From assembly GCA_938035945.1 (NCBI GenBank), contig CALHOU010000135.1, forward strand, positions 1-52,755: a stretch of DNA of 52,755 bases, in the 5' to 3' direction. Both the position numbers and the translations under genes were made by a program. The notes beneath the pieces are model-generated. The model had not been told where the DNA came from, ran no database searches, and saw only the letters and a list, made by a program, of their open reading frames with translations. This DNA comes from an uncultured Granulosicoccaceae bacterium. Lineage in GTDB: Bacteria; Pseudomonadota; Gammaproteobacteria; Granulosicoccales; Granulosicoccaceae. Positions 9,358-18,289 of this stretch are shown one piece after another. Within the stretch, counting starts at the first letter, position 1, and the number at the start of each line of letters is the position of its first letter.

Positions 9358-12300
9358 TTATTCAGCCGACGCTAACAAACTTGCGTTCCCACCAGCGGCC
9401 GTCGTATCAATACACACATGCCTTTCAGTAGTAAAGCGTTCTGTGTCATCGCCATGCGTGATAAACGGCACTATGCGCCCTTCCCTATTCGCTAACTGTT
9501 GCCTGATGTCTATCGCATTATTTGCGGTTCCTGCAAAGGCTATCGCATCAACGTTGTTCAGGGCGCTTGCGTGTTCGGTACTAAAACGTGCGTGCAATAC
9601 GTGAAAGCTATCCTTGTTGATTGAAGTGTAACTGTTAATGTCGTTTGTATTAAATGGTTCAGTGCAAATCGCGAGCACAGCACAGCCAGCGGATAGGGCG
9701 CTTACACTTAATGTTTTACAAGCTTGAGCATTGTTTGCCACGACTAAAACGCGACCACGTGCATGAACGCTAAGTTGATTACTTTCACCGGTCGGTCCGG
9801 GTAACAAAGTTTCTCGACGACTATTATCGTTCTCTAGAGGAACAATTAGCGTATCCAGTGCTTGTTGAATATCGTCTATATGGGCGGTGTCAGGTGCATT
9901 GTTGGCAAGCACTTGTGTGTTTAAACAAGATTGCTTTGGCTTAAAAAACCGGGGCACATAGTGCGGGCCGCCAGCCTTTGGGCCAGTACCTGATAAACCT
10001 TCGCCACCAAACGGTTGCGAACCAACAACAGCACCGATTTGATTTCGATTAACGTATATATTACCAGCGTGTATTCGATCAACGATGTGTTGCACACGAT
10101 CATCTATGCGTGTGTGCAGGCCAAACGTAAGCCCGTAACCACTGGCATTAATGTCATTAATTACCTTATCGATCTCACTGGCTTTAAAGCTGGCTACGTG
10201 GAGCACGGGGCCAAATATTTCCTCATGCATCTCATGAATACCGGCGACGCGCACAATAGCGGGCGGACAAAATGTACCCTCAGTTGGCACGGATTTCTTT
10301 TTAATCAATTGACCATTAGATTCTTTGTCATCAATATACTGGAGGATTTTTTTCAATGCAGCGGCATCAATGACTGGGCCGATATCAGTACTCAGGTGCC
10401 AAGGGTCGGCCACACCTAGCGTATCTAGAGCGCCGCTGAGCATTGTTAACAAGCGATCGAGTGCTTCTTCCTGAACATAAAGAATGCGCAGAGCTGAGCA
10501 ACGCTGCCCGGCGCTTTGAAACGCTGACATGACCACGTCACGGACAACCTGCTCGGTTAATGCGGTTGTGTCAGCGATCATTGCGTTTAAACCGCCAGTT
10601 TCGGCGATTAGCATGGGGTTAAGTTCAGCACCGTTTTCAACATCGTTGATTGAGCGTTGCGCAAGCGTTGACTCGATGTGTTTTGCAACACCGGTTGAGC
10701 CAGTAAAACAAACACCGTCTACCGCTGGGTTGCTGACAAGGTGGTTGCCGATGCTCGCGCCATCCCCAGGCAGTAGCTGCAGTGCATAGCGTGGTATGCC
10801 GGCTTGATGAAGAAGCTCAACTGCGCGTGCTGCAATCAATGGCGTTTGTTGCGCAGGTTTTGCGATTACAGCGTTGCCTGCAACTAATGCGGCGCTTAAT
10901 TGCCCTGAAAAAATAGCCAGTGGAAAGTTCCATGGACTAATGCATGCAATAAGGCCTCTGGCATTGGTTTCGTCTCCAGCATTGTTCGCTTCAACAGCGT
11001 AGTAACGCAGAAAGTCAACGGCTTCGCGAACTTCGGCAATACCATCGGTTAAATGTTTGCCTGCTTCACGACAAACCAAGGCACACAGTTCGGCTATATT
11101 TTCTTCGTATAGATCGGCAGCTTGCACAAGCGTTGCGCTGCGCTGCGATACCGGTGTATTTGCCCAGTTATCCATGTTCGATTTAGCGTGACTAATGGCG
11201 GCATTAACATCATCGACAGTGGCTTCAACTACGCTTCCCACAATATCGTTTGGATTTGCAGGATTGACTAGCTGTTTCGAGTTAAGTGTGGCAGTAGTTT
11301 TTTCTTCGCCCAGCACAGGCTGCGCCGACCAAGTGGTTTGTCGAAACGGTTCGCGTGCATCTAACAATACTTGAACAGATGCGGGGTCGTTGATACGAAA
11401 TCCTTTGGAGTTTGTTCGCTCAGGGCCAAATAGCGCCAAAGGTTTTTTTATAGCCGGATGTTCAGTGTCGGTAAACGACTTTGTTTCTTCAACTGGACAA
11501 CGCGCCACTTCCAGAGCTGAAAGATCGGTATTGACTATTTGATTAACAAATGAGCTGTTCGCACCGTTTTCAAGTAGTCGCCGAACAAGGTAGGCAAGCA
11601 AATCAACATGCGCACCAACGGGTGCATATATTCGGCAGCGCGTACCGTGTTTTTCCAATATGTGCTGGTGCAAGGCTTCACCCATACCGTGCAAACGTTG
11701 AAATTCATAGCTGTTTGAATCGGCACCTGCAAGGTAGCGAATCGTTGATACCGTGTGTGCATTGTGGGTCGCAAATTGTGGATAGATAACATCGCGATTG
11801 TCTAACAAACGTTGTGCGCAAACGATATAACTTAGATCTGTGTGCGCCTTGCGTGTATAAACGGGAAAGTTTGCCAGCCCGAGTTCCTGCGCTTGTTTTA
11901 TTTCCGCATCCCAGTACGCACCTTTAACCAGGCGAATCATCATGCGTTGCTTGCGTGTATGGCATTGCTCGATCAACCAGTCGAGCACCGGTAGTGCTCG
12001 ACGGCTATAGGCTTGCACAACGACTCCAAAACCATCCCACTCTGGAACGGCCAAATTATCCATTAAGACTTCAATAATATCGAGCGATAGATCAAGCCGA
12101 TCAGCTTCTTCGGCATCGATGTTTAAACCAATGTTAGCTTTGGCTGCCATATCCACCAAGCTTTGTGCACGCGGTACCAACTCTTGCATAACCGCTGCTT
12201 GTTGCGCATATTCATAGCGAGGGTGCAGTGCTGAAAGTTTTATGGAGATGCCCGGTTTTTTAGCCACTTCATCACCAGGCACGGTTGCAATTTCCTCTAT

Positions 12301-12969
12301 TGCTCGGGCGTAGGCTTCAAAGTAACGCTGTGCATCTTCATAGGTTCTAGCCGCTTCGCCCAGCATATCGTAGGAATAGGTGTAACCTGCTTTCTCTAAT
12401 TTTTGCGCCTCGCCAATTGCTTCTTTGATACTCTGACCTAGCACAAATTGTTTGCCGAGCAATTTCATTGCCTGGCTTACGGCGGTGCGCACCACGGGTT
12501 CACCTAAGCGGCGAACCAGTTGTCGAAGAGCGGTGATTGGATTGGTTTGTTCAGATTCGTCTATCGAGTCATCCAGGATTTGGCCGGTTAGTAAAAGCGC
12601 CCACGTAGAAGCATTGACCAAGCTTGAACTGGATTTACCCAAGTGCACACCCCAATTCGAAGGCTCAATTTTATCGGCGATAAGTTCGTCGATAGTTTCA
12701 GGGTCAGGTACACGTAGCAGAGCTTCAGCCAAGCACATAAGCCCTACACCTTCTTTGGTTGATAGCCCATACTCACCCAAAAAACTTTCCATCATGCTTG
12801 GATTGTTTTCAGTGCGAAGCGCGGTGACAACTTCAGCCGCCCTTTCGCTCAACATGTGCCGTTCGCGCTCAGATAAACCCACCTCATGGAGCAATTCGTC
12901 AACGATTGCGGGTTCGCTTTGTAGGTAGCGCTTGCGGATTGCCGTTCTTAGTGGAGAAATGTTTGTCAT
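9358..12969 (-). CDS. putA: bifunctional proline dehydrogenase / L-glutamate-5-semialdehyde dehydrogenase
   Basis: 1203 residues. The N terminus does not look like the ribbon-helix-helix DNA-binding domain of E. coli PutA, so this is a purely enzymatic form. The PRODH barrel (about 180-480) has RLVKGAYWDAEIK near residue 345 and YAPVGAHVDLLAYLVRRLLENGAN at about 444-467. The aldehyde dehydrogenase domain (about 560-1010) has SPWNFPLAIF, the FTGST motif, ETGG and the catalytic cysteine C824 in GQRCSALR. About 185 residues follow the ALDH domain, as in PutA types with a C-terminal ALDH-like tail. It oxidises proline to glutamate at the inner membrane, passing electrons to quinone and NAD+. Oddly, it overlaps modC by 4 nt and so seems to be the fourth gene of a molybdate-transport operon. 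Confidence 0.97.
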   Translation of the reverse strand: MTNISPLRTAIRKRYLQSEPAIVDELLHEVGLSERERHMLSERAAEVVTALRTENNPSMMESFLGEYGLSTKEGVGLMCLAEALLRVPDPETIDELIADKIEPSNWGVHLGKSSSSLVNASTWALLLTGQILDDSIDESEQTNPITALRQLVRRLGEPVVRTAVSQAMKLLGKQFVLGQSIKEAIGEAQKLEKAGYTYSYDMLGEAARTYEDAQRYFEAYARAIEEIATVPGDEVAKKPGISIKLSALHPRYEYAQQAAVMQELVPRAQSLVDMAAKANIGLNIDAEEADRLDLSLDIIEVLMDNLAVPEWDGFGVVVQAYSRRALPVLDWLIEQCHTRKQRMMIRLVKGAYWDAEIKQAQELGLANFPVYTRKAHTDLSYIVCAQRLLDNRDVIYPQFATHNAHTVSTIRYLAGADSNSYEFQRLHGMGEALHQHILEKHGTRCRIYAPVGAHVDLLAYLVRRLLENGANSSFVNQIVNTDLSALEVARCPVEETKSFTDTEHPAIKKPLALFGPERTNSKGFRINDPASVQVLLDAREPFRQTTWSAQPVLGEEKTTATLNSKQLVNPANPNDIVGSVVEATVDDVNAAISHAKSNMDNWANTPVSQRSATLVQAADLYEENIAELCALVCREAGKHLTDGIAEVREAVDFLRYYAVEANNAGDETNARGLIACISPWNFPLAIFSGQLSAALVAGNAVIAKPAQQTPLIAARAVELLHQAGIPRYALQLLPGDGASIGNHLVSNPAVDGVCFTGSTGVAKHIESTLAQRSINDVENGAELNPMLIAETGGLNAMIADTTALTEQVVRDVVMSAFQSAGQRCSALRILYVQEEALDRLLTMLSGALDTLGVADPWHLSTDIGPVIDAAALKKILQYIDDKESNGQLIKKKSVPTEGTFCPPAIVRVAGIHEMHEEIFGPVLHVASFKASEIDKVINDINASGYGLTFGLHTRIDDRVQHIVDRIHAGNIYVNRNQIGAVVGSQPFGGEGLSGTGPKAGGPHYVPRFFKPKQSCLNTQVLANNAPDTAHIDDIQQALDTLIVPLENDNSRRETLLPGPTGESNQLSVHARGRVLVVANNAQACKTLSVSALSAGCAVLAICTEPFNTNDINSYTSINKDSFHVLHARFSTEHASALNNVDAIAFAGTANNAIDIRQQLANREGRIVPFITHGDDTERFTTERHVCIDTTAAGGNASLLASAE

Positions 12970-14075
12970 GGCAGGGGACTGGTTGCTTGGGCTGCAGGCA
13001 TTAAGTGAATGCCTTCCGATAAGATAGATACCTTGAGTTTACCATTGGTCTCGATGTTATTGCGTGCCGCAACATGCCTTGATACTCGAAACGAGATTTG
13101 TTCGTTCGTACCCAGTACGTCCAATTTCAGTAACCAGTCTTCACCCATAGCTACCATTTCGTTAACCTGTGTCGAAAGTGGGTTCTCGCGTTCACCATTA
13201 GAAGGGCGATCGTTGCGATGCATGATAATGGCTGATGGTTCAATTAGTACCGAGACGGGGCCGGTGCCAAGTGCGGTTTGTTGATGTATGTCAATGCGTG
13301 TACCCAGCACGTGTAGTTGCTTGTTTGCATTTAAGTTTGCGGTATAAATATTTTTGTGACCAAGCAGTCTGGCAATTCGCGCTGTCTCCGGCTTTCGCAT
13401 CACATCGTTAATGCTACCGCTTTGCAGCGTTTTTCCATGGTGGATTAAACACAATGAATCTGCAAGTTGCTGCACTTCAAGCATATCGTGAGTGACCAAT
13501 ATCATCGGTATGTTCAAGTTACTTCTTATTAAAGCTAACTCACGGTATAGCTTTTCACGCGTAAGTTGATCAACGGCCGAAAAGGGTTCATCTAACAATA
13601 GAACGTCGGGTTCGCGAGCGAGTGCTCGGGCTAAAGCTACACGCTGGCGTTGTCCGCCAGATAGTTGGGCAGGGCGTTTATCGTGCATGCCGGACATGTT
13701 GGTCAGGCTTAACCAATGCATGGCTTTGGTTTTTTTATCTTGACCTTTAACGTGCGACAGGGCGATCGCCACATTCTGTAATACGTTTAAATGTGGGAAT
13801 AGCGCGTACTGTTGAAACACCAAGCCAACCCGTCTTTGTTGTGCACCAATAAAGGTTTTACCTTGGCGATCTTGCCAGACTTGATCATTGCATTTAACCA
13901 TGCCATTGGCTGCACGATGTAATCCGGCGATGCAACGCAATACCGTTGTTTTGCCACTACCAGAAGGCCCGGTTAGCGCAAGCATCTCACCTTTGCCGCA
14001 CTGCAGTTGCACATCCAATGCAATCGGCACGGTTTGCGTCAAACGTACCTGAAGCGTAATGGCTTTATCGTCCAC
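12966..14075 (-). CDS. modC: molybdate ABC transporter ATP-binding protein
   Basis: 369 residues, close to the 350-360 of known ModC proteins. Walker A is GPSGSGKTT (36-44), the Q-loop is QQYALFPH (88-95), the signature is LSGGQ (138-142) and Walker B is VLLLDEP (158-164). A C-terminal extension of about 130 residues, including EGIHLM near the end, is the Mop/TOBE-type oxyanion-binding domain typical of ModC. It overlaps modB by 11 nt upstream and putA by 4 nt downstream. As the cytoplasmic ATPase it powers molybdate uptake through ModB. Tungstate or sulfate transport is less likely given the ModA-like binding protein. Confidence 0.93.
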   Translation of the reverse strand: MDDKAITLQVRLTQTVPIALDVQLQCGKGEMLALTGPSGSGKTTVLRCIAGLHRAANGMVKCNDQVWQDRQGKTFIGAQQRRVGLVFQQYALFPHLNVLQNVAIALSHVKGQDKKTKAMHWLSLTNMSGMHDKRPAQLSGGQRQRVALARALAREPDVLLLDEPFSAVDQLTREKLYRELALIRSNLNIPMILVTHDMLEVQQLADSLCLIHHGKTLQSGSINDVMRKPETARIARLLGHKNIYTANLNANKQLHVLGTRIDIHQQTALGTGPVSVLIEPSAIIMHRNDRPSNGERENPLSTQVNEMVAMGEDWLLKLDVLGTNEQISFRVSRHVAARNNIETNGKLKVSILSEGIHLMPAAQATSPLP

Positions 14076-14724
14076 GGTGAATTTGAAGTCCCGCGACTCG
14101 CATAACGACGAGTGCGATTACTGAGAATGCTAGTAGACCGGCGGTCATCGCCCCCGCTGCCCCCATATCGAATGCCTGAACGCTGTCATAGATTGCGATT
14201 GAGAGGGTGCGGGTTTCTCCGGCAATGTTGCCGCCGACCATCAATACAACACCGAATTCACCCAAAGTGTGAGCGAAGGTGAGCGTGGCGGCACACAAAA
14301 TACCAAGCCAGCACTGTGGCAGTTCAATGCGTAAAAACGTTTGCCAGGAAGACAGGCCACTTACCCAGGCAGCTTCACGTGTATCTTGCGAAATGGATGC
14401 AAAGGCTTGTTGCGATGGTTGGACCGCAAATGGGATATTTACCAGCAAAGAGGCGAGCACCAGGCCCTCAAAACTGAACACGAGTGGGCCATCAAAAAAA
14501 GCGCCTAGTGATTTACCGATAGCGTGATTCGGACTAAGGGCCACCAGCAGGTAATACCCGAGTACTGTTGGCGGTAACACCAGCGGTAGATAGACCAGCG
14601 CTTCAACCCATGCCTTGGCCTTAAATGAGTAGTAAGCCAAAACACGCCCAATCACTATGCCAATCGGTAGCAACAAAACCGTTGTCCAAAAAGCGAGTTT
14701 TAATGACAGTAGAAAGGGCGCCAT
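14065..14724 (-). CDS. modB: molybdate ABC transporter permease
   Basis: 219 residues with about five membrane helices. LPLVLPPTVLGYYLLV and the loop AAWVSGLSSWQTFLRIELPQCWLGIL are the standard ModB features; the second is the EAA coupling loop that contacts ModC. HTLGEFGVVLMVGGNI is another ModB signature. The start ATG overlaps the modA stop by one base (TAATG), so translation is probably coupled. It forms the inner-membrane channel. Confidence 0.94.
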   Translation of the reverse strand: MAPFLLSLKLAFWTTVLLLPIGIVIGRVLAYYSFKAKAWVEALVYLPLVLPPTVLGYYLLVALSPNHAIGKSLGAFFDGPLVFSFEGLVLASLLVNIPFAVQPSQQAFASISQDTREAAWVSGLSSWQTFLRIELPQCWLGILCAATLTFAHTLGEFGVVLMVGGNIAGETRTLSIAIYDSVQAFDMGAAGAMTAGLLAFSVIALVVMRVAGLQIHRGR

Positions 14725-15494
14725 TATTGTTTGATCGACTTAAAACCGTTACGTTCAAATATGCGTTGAGCAGATTTTGATAACATAAATTCGAACAAGG
14801 CTTTACCAGAGTTTGATAGCTCGCCGATGGAAATCATCGAATGCACGATGGCTTGGTGTTGCGTAGCATCGATTTCACGTACAACTATGGTTGGTAGTTT
14901 CGCTCTGGCCTCTGTGCTCACCAAGGATAGAGGCACAATGCCACCATCATTTGCACCAGACAAAGCAAATTGCAGCGCTTGGGCTGCGTTTTCTCCAAGC
15001 GTAAATTTAATGTGTTCGGTTTGCTGGTACTGACTGAGCACCTCTTTCGCTGCACGGCCATAAGGGGCGAATGCCGGGTTGGCCATCGCTAAGCGGTTTA
15101 TGTGTTTGCCATAAATCGGGATGTCTTCTGCATCGAGCTCGACTGATTCAAGCATGTTAGCTAGGGGCGTGTTAGGTAATGCGACCCACGCCAGTTTGCC
15201 TTGAACATAAGTGATGGGCGCTTGATTGGCAACGCCTTGATCAAACAGGAATTGTGTATACGATTGGTCTGCTGATAACAACAACGAAAATGGTGCACCT
15301 TGCACAATTTGGCGAGCGAGATTGCCGGACGATCCGAAGGTGACTCTGGGCTGCTTCGCTGGTTGATAGGCGTCCATCAATAGTGGCCAAACGACGCGTA
15401 AGCTAGACGCTACAGCCACCAGTGGCGTATCGTCAGCCCGCGACGGGCCCGTGCACAAAAGCAATAGCCACAATGCCAATACACCAATTTTCAT
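14724..15494 (-). CDS. modA: molybdate ABC transporter periplasmic binding protein
   Basis: 256 residues with a cleavable signal peptide (MKIGVLALWLLLLCTGPSRA, then DDTPL). The mature start VAVASSLRVVWPLLMDAY and the FGSSGNLARQIVQGAPFSLLLSAD segment are ModA hallmarks; the serines in ASS and GSSG bind the oxyanion in known structures. The C-terminal lobe includes FALSGANDGGIVPLSL, which resembles but is not identical to the usual ModA sequence. It is first in the modABC-putA operon, with its promoter in the 76-nt gap shared with the divergent dgkA. I could not make out a full ModE site there. Confidence 0.92.
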   Translation of the reverse strand: MKIGVLALWLLLLCTGPSRADDTPLVAVASSLRVVWPLLMDAYQPAKQPRVTFGSSGNLARQIVQGAPFSLLLSADQSYTQFLFDQGVANQAPITYVQGKLAWVALPNTPLANMLESVELDAEDIPIYGKHINRLAMANPAFAPYGRAAKEVLSQYQQTEHIKFTLGENAAQALQFALSGANDGGIVPLSLVSTEARAKLPTIVVREIDATQHQAIVHSMISIGELSNSGKALFEFMLSKSAQRIFERNGFKSIKQ

Positions 15495-15570
15495 GAGGCC
15501 AATACTAACACCCGACGGTAGATAGGTTTTTGGCTATATTATCCTTGCAACAGCAACTGGAACAGATCTT

Positions 15571-15939
15571 ATGAATGAAGAAAATAAACCGAATACGGGT
15601 TTGACGAGAATTGTTAAGGCTGCTGGCTATTCAGTTCAGGGGTTGCGCGCCGCCTTTGCTCACGAGGCTGCGTTTCGCCAGGAGGTGCTGTTATGCGTGA
15701 TATTCATTCCGCTGGCCGTTTTTGTGGCTGACAGCCCACTAGAGCGCGTTGTGCTAATCGCCTTGACGTTATTAGTGCTGGTGGTAGAGCTTTTGAACAG
15801 CGCTGTAGAGGCCTTGGTTGATCGTGTTGGTACCGAGCACCATGAGCTGTCGGGGCGCGCCAAAGATATGGGGTCGGCGGCCGTTCTGGTTTGTTTGTGT
15901 GTATGGGCCTATGCCTGGATTGAAATATCCATCAATTAG
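15571..15939 (+). CDS. dgkA: diacylglycerol kinase (prokaryotic DgkA)
   Basis: 122 residues, the normal size. The signature ELLNSAVEALVDRVG and the following HELSGRAKDMGSAAV match the DgkA active-site helices, including the conserved glutamate, asparagine and lysine. Three membrane helices can be seen (about 40-57, 62-80 and 103-120). It phosphorylates diacylglycerol formed by osmoregulated glucan synthesis, recycling it to phosphatidic acid in the inner membrane. It is divergent from modA and 65 nt before ilvE, apparently as a single gene. Confidence 0.95.
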   Translation: MNEENKPNTGLTRIVKAAGYSVQGLRAAFAHEAAFRQEVLLCVIFIPLAVFVADSPLERVVLIALTLLVLVVELLNSAVEALVDRVGTEHHELSGRAKDMGSAAVLVCLCVWAYAWIEISIN

Positions 15940-16004
15940 CACTTTGCGCGTTCGCTAGGCTGGTGTAAATTGTCGTTAAGTTAGCTAAACAAAGGGTTCC
16001 AAGA

Positions 16005-17000
16005 ATGGCCGGTGAATTTGGCACGCAGTTCATGCCACAGATGACAATCAGTAACTACGACAATGGTTGGGGTGAAATGCAAACCGTTGATGCAGATAAA
16101 ATCTGCTTGCACCCGGGCGCGCATGTTTTCCACTATGCCAGTACCTGTTTCGAAGGGCTTAAAGCGTTTCTACATAAAGATGGTTCGGTGAAGATTTTTC
16201 GCATGGACAAAAACATAGAACGCTTACGCCAAAGCAGTGAGCTGCTTTATTTACCGCCGCTCGATTTAGAACTTACGCAAAACATGATCACAAGCATTGT
16301 TGGTCAATATAAAAAAGAAGTCCCTGCTGCACCCGCATCTATGTACATCCGACCAACTCACATTGGTACGGAAGCGGCAATTGGAAAAGCAGCCGCACCG
16401 AGCGATACATCATTGCTATATATTTTGCTCTCACCCGTGGGCGATTACTTTTCTGGTGGTGAGGCATCGCTGCGCATTTTGCTCGATGATATTGGTGTTC
16501 GCTGCGGGCCTGATCATGGCATGGTGAAAGGCGGCGGTAACTATGCTAGCGCGTTAAAGCATTGCATGCGCGCGCATAAAGAACACAATGCCCATCAAGT
16601 TTTGTTTTGCCCTGATGGCGATATACAAGAAACCGGTGCGGCAAACTTCGTATTGATAGATGGCGATACCATTATCACGAAACCACTGGACGACTCATTT
16701 CTCCACGGTGTAACCCGGGAATCTGTGCTCACTCTGTCAAAAAGTCGCGGCATGAGTGTTGAAGAACGTAACTTCGGTGTTGAAGAGCTTTTGGAGAGAT
16801 GCGCAAAGCCGGGCACCGAAGCGGGGTTGGCAGGTACGGCTGCAGTGTTAGCGGCCGTGACTACTTTCATTTATAAAGGCAAAGAGTACCAGGTGGGTAG
16901 TGGTGAGCCCGGTCCACAAATACGTGAAATCCGCGGGGCATTAAACGCCATTCAATGGGGTGAAGCTGAAGACACCCACAGTTGGTTGCACACGGTGTAG
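16005..17000 (+). CDS. ilvE: branched-chain amino acid aminotransferase
   Basis: 331 residues, fold-type IV PLP enzyme. YASTCFEGLKAF, YIRPTHIGTEAAIG, MVKGGGNYASALKH (the lysine in VKGGGNY forms the Schiff base), IQETGAANFVLIDGD and TRESVLTL are all conserved in the larger IlvE class. AAAGGG is placed 8 nt upstream of the ATG. The enzyme makes the last step of valine, leucine and isoleucine synthesis and the first of their breakdown, in the cytoplasm. It stands apart from other ilv/leu genes. The C terminus (HSWLHTV) looks intact. Confidence 0.95.
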   Translation: MAGEFGTQFMPQMTISNYDNGWGEMQTVDADKICLHPGAHVFHYASTCFEGLKAFLHKDGSVKIFRMDKNIERLRQSSELLYLPPLDLELTQNMITSIVGQYKKEVPAAPASMYIRPTHIGTEAAIGKAAAPSDTSLLYILLSPVGDYFSGGEASLRILLDDIGVRCGPDHGMVKGGGNYASALKHCMRAHKEHNAHQVLFCPDGDIQETGAANFVLIDGDTIITKPLDDSFLHGVTRESVLTLSKSRGMSVEERNFGVEELLERCAKPGTEAGLAGTAAVLAAVTTFIYKGKEYQVGSGEPGPQIREIRGALNAIQWGEAEDTHSWLHTV

Positions 17001-17035
17001 TACCGAAAAACTTAGGCATAACATAAGGATTTTTT

Positions 17036-17605
17036 ATGACTTATTTCATCAAACGTGTGATTCTATTGATCTTTTGCGCTGCCCTAGTGGCCGCAGCGCC
17101 GGGGTGCACCATCAGTGAAAAAGATTGTTTACAGAATGACTGGCAAACGATCGGCTACACCGACGGTGAAAAAGGCCGTTCACCAGATGTGATTAACAGT
17201 TACGCCAAATCATGTGCAAAACACGGTGTCACTCCTGACGCCAGCGCATACTCTGCCGGATTTAATGTTGGTATCACCAAGTACTGCACAGCAGACAATG
17301 GCATTAAGCAGGGCGAAAGAGACAAAAGCTACAGTGGTGCTTGTCCACCTGACTTGGAAAAAGTGTTTCTTAAAAATTATATTGTCGGGCTTAGACTCAA
17401 ACTCGTTGATCTGGAAATTCAGTACGACAGGGATACTCTAGAGCTTGATCGGCTTCGGGCCAATCGAGACCGACTGGCTGCTGCAGAAAAACCACACGAC
17501 GTGGACGATAAGCGCATAGAGAGCATTTCAAGCACATTAAGTTCGAATACCTCGAGCCGACAAAGCATTAACAGTAAGATTCGCAAATGGTCTAGTCGTT
17601 TATAG
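17036..17605 (+). CDS. DUF2799 lipoprotein
   Basis: 189 residues. The N terminus is a lipoprotein signal (residues 1-23, then the lipobox AAPGC with cysteine 24). The body reproduces the DUF2799 pattern: CLQNDWQTIGYTDGEKG, then a C-x-x-x-G pair with YSAGFNVGITKYCT, GIKQGERDKSYSGACP and FLKNY. The C-terminal 70 residues are highly charged and likely form a coiled coil (LEIQYDRDTLELDRLRANRDRL). AAGGA stands 6 nt before the ATG. DUF2799 proteins are of unknown function and appear as lipoproteins in Gammaproteobacteria. It begins 35 nt after ilvE and might be co-transcribed with it. Confidence 0.85.
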   Translation: MTYFIKRVILLIFCAALVAAAPGCTISEKDCLQNDWQTIGYTDGEKGRSPDVINSYAKSCAKHGVTPDASAYSAGFNVGITKYCTADNGIKQGERDKSYSGACPPDLEKVFLKNYIVGLRLKLVDLEIQYDRDTLELDRLRANRDRLAAAEKPHDVDDKRIESISSTLSSNTSSRQSINSKIRKWSSRL

Positions 17606-17732
17606 AGGGCTATTTGTAAGCCAAAGATCGCAAAATTGGATAAATAATAAAGCTTGTCAGCGATAGTTGTGTCGCTGCGGGCCTTTAGCAGTTACAATTC
17701 GCGCCATCAGAATTTTGGCGAAATTATTCCTC

Positions 17733-18266
17733 GTGAACTCAAAAATCGCGCTTACAGTCTCCATCCTTGTGATGGCTTTCATTATTGTTGTTTCCAATAT
17801 TTTGGTCGAATCCAGGGTCAACGACTGGTTGACCTGGGGCACGCTGACGTTCCCATTTGCCTTCCTGGTCACCGACTTAATGAACCGTTACTTTGGCGCA
17901 CATAAGGCGCGTTTATTGGTGTATGCCGGATTTGTTGTCGGTGTAATCGCGTCCTTGTACTTCGCCGACATGCGCATCGCGATGGCATCGGGTACGGCAT
18001 TCTTAATCGCTCAATTGTTAGACGTATCGGTGTTCGATGCGTTGCGCTCAAAAACCTGGTGGATAGCACCTTTTGCATCGTCTGTACTGAGTACCGTTGT
18101 CGATACGTTTTTATTTTATGGGCTAGCCTTCTACGGAACGGAATTAACTATTTGGCCGCAATTGGCGGTTGGCGATCTTGGTGTTAAATGGCTTGTTGCC
18201 GTGGCGGCTTTAATTCCCTACGCCGTGCTCACCACGCTGGTGCCGCGTGGTGTCGAAAAAGCCTGA
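17733..18266 (+). CDS. yhhQ: queuosine precursor transporter (YhhQ/VUT family)
   Basis: From the GTG at 17733 the protein has 177 residues; the frame is open to 17667 but the extra residues do not look like the family, and the start is not fixed by a clear ribosome binding site. FPFAFLVTDLMNRYFGAHKAR is the family signature, followed by FLIAQLLDVSVFDALR and SVLSTVVDTFLFYGLAF. About six membrane helices are visible. YhhQ imports preQ0/preQ1 for queuosine tRNA modification. A hairpin (CGCCA/TGGCG) sits just upstream of the start, near 17702-17719; it does not match a preQ1 riboswitch that I could recognise. The stop meets a convergent response-regulator gene 9 nt away. Confidence 0.9.
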   Translation: MNSKIALTVSILVMAFIIVVSNILVESRVNDWLTWGTLTFPFAFLVTDLMNRYFGAHKARLLVYAGFVVGVIASLYFADMRIAMASGTAFLIAQLLDVSVFDALRSKTWWIAPFASSVLSTVVDTFLFYGLAFYGTELTIWPQLAVGDLGVKWLVAVAALIPYAVLTTLVPRGVEKA

Positions 18267-18289
18267 CGACGAGCGTTATGCTTCGTCGT
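18266..18289. terminator. hairpin between convergent genes (possible terminator without T-tract)
   Basis: ACGACGAGC (18266-18274) pairs with GCTTCGTCGT (18280-18289) with one bulged T, loop GTTAT. It overlaps both stop codons of the convergent yhhQ and response-regulator genes. No T-run follows on either strand, so it may only stabilise the 3' ends. Confidence 0.35.

Noticed and set aside
9323..9604. Open frame of 93 codons on the plus strand at the end of putA
   Set aside because: It lies almost entirely antisense to the well-conserved putA frame and resembles no family; its length is explained by the codon bias of putA.
12452..12928. Open frame of 158 codons on the plus strand
   Set aside because: Serine-rich shadow of the putA N-terminal region, no start signal and no family resemblance.
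15495..15570. ModE binding site between modA and dgkA, from GCTATATTATCC
   Set aside because: Only one half resembles the ModE site; no matching inverted half at the proper distance, so no operator is claimed.
17700..17732. preQ1 riboswitch before the queuosine-precursor transporter gene
   Set aside because: There is a CGCCA/TGGCG hairpin right before the start, but none of the conserved preQ1-I or preQ1-II core bases could be placed.
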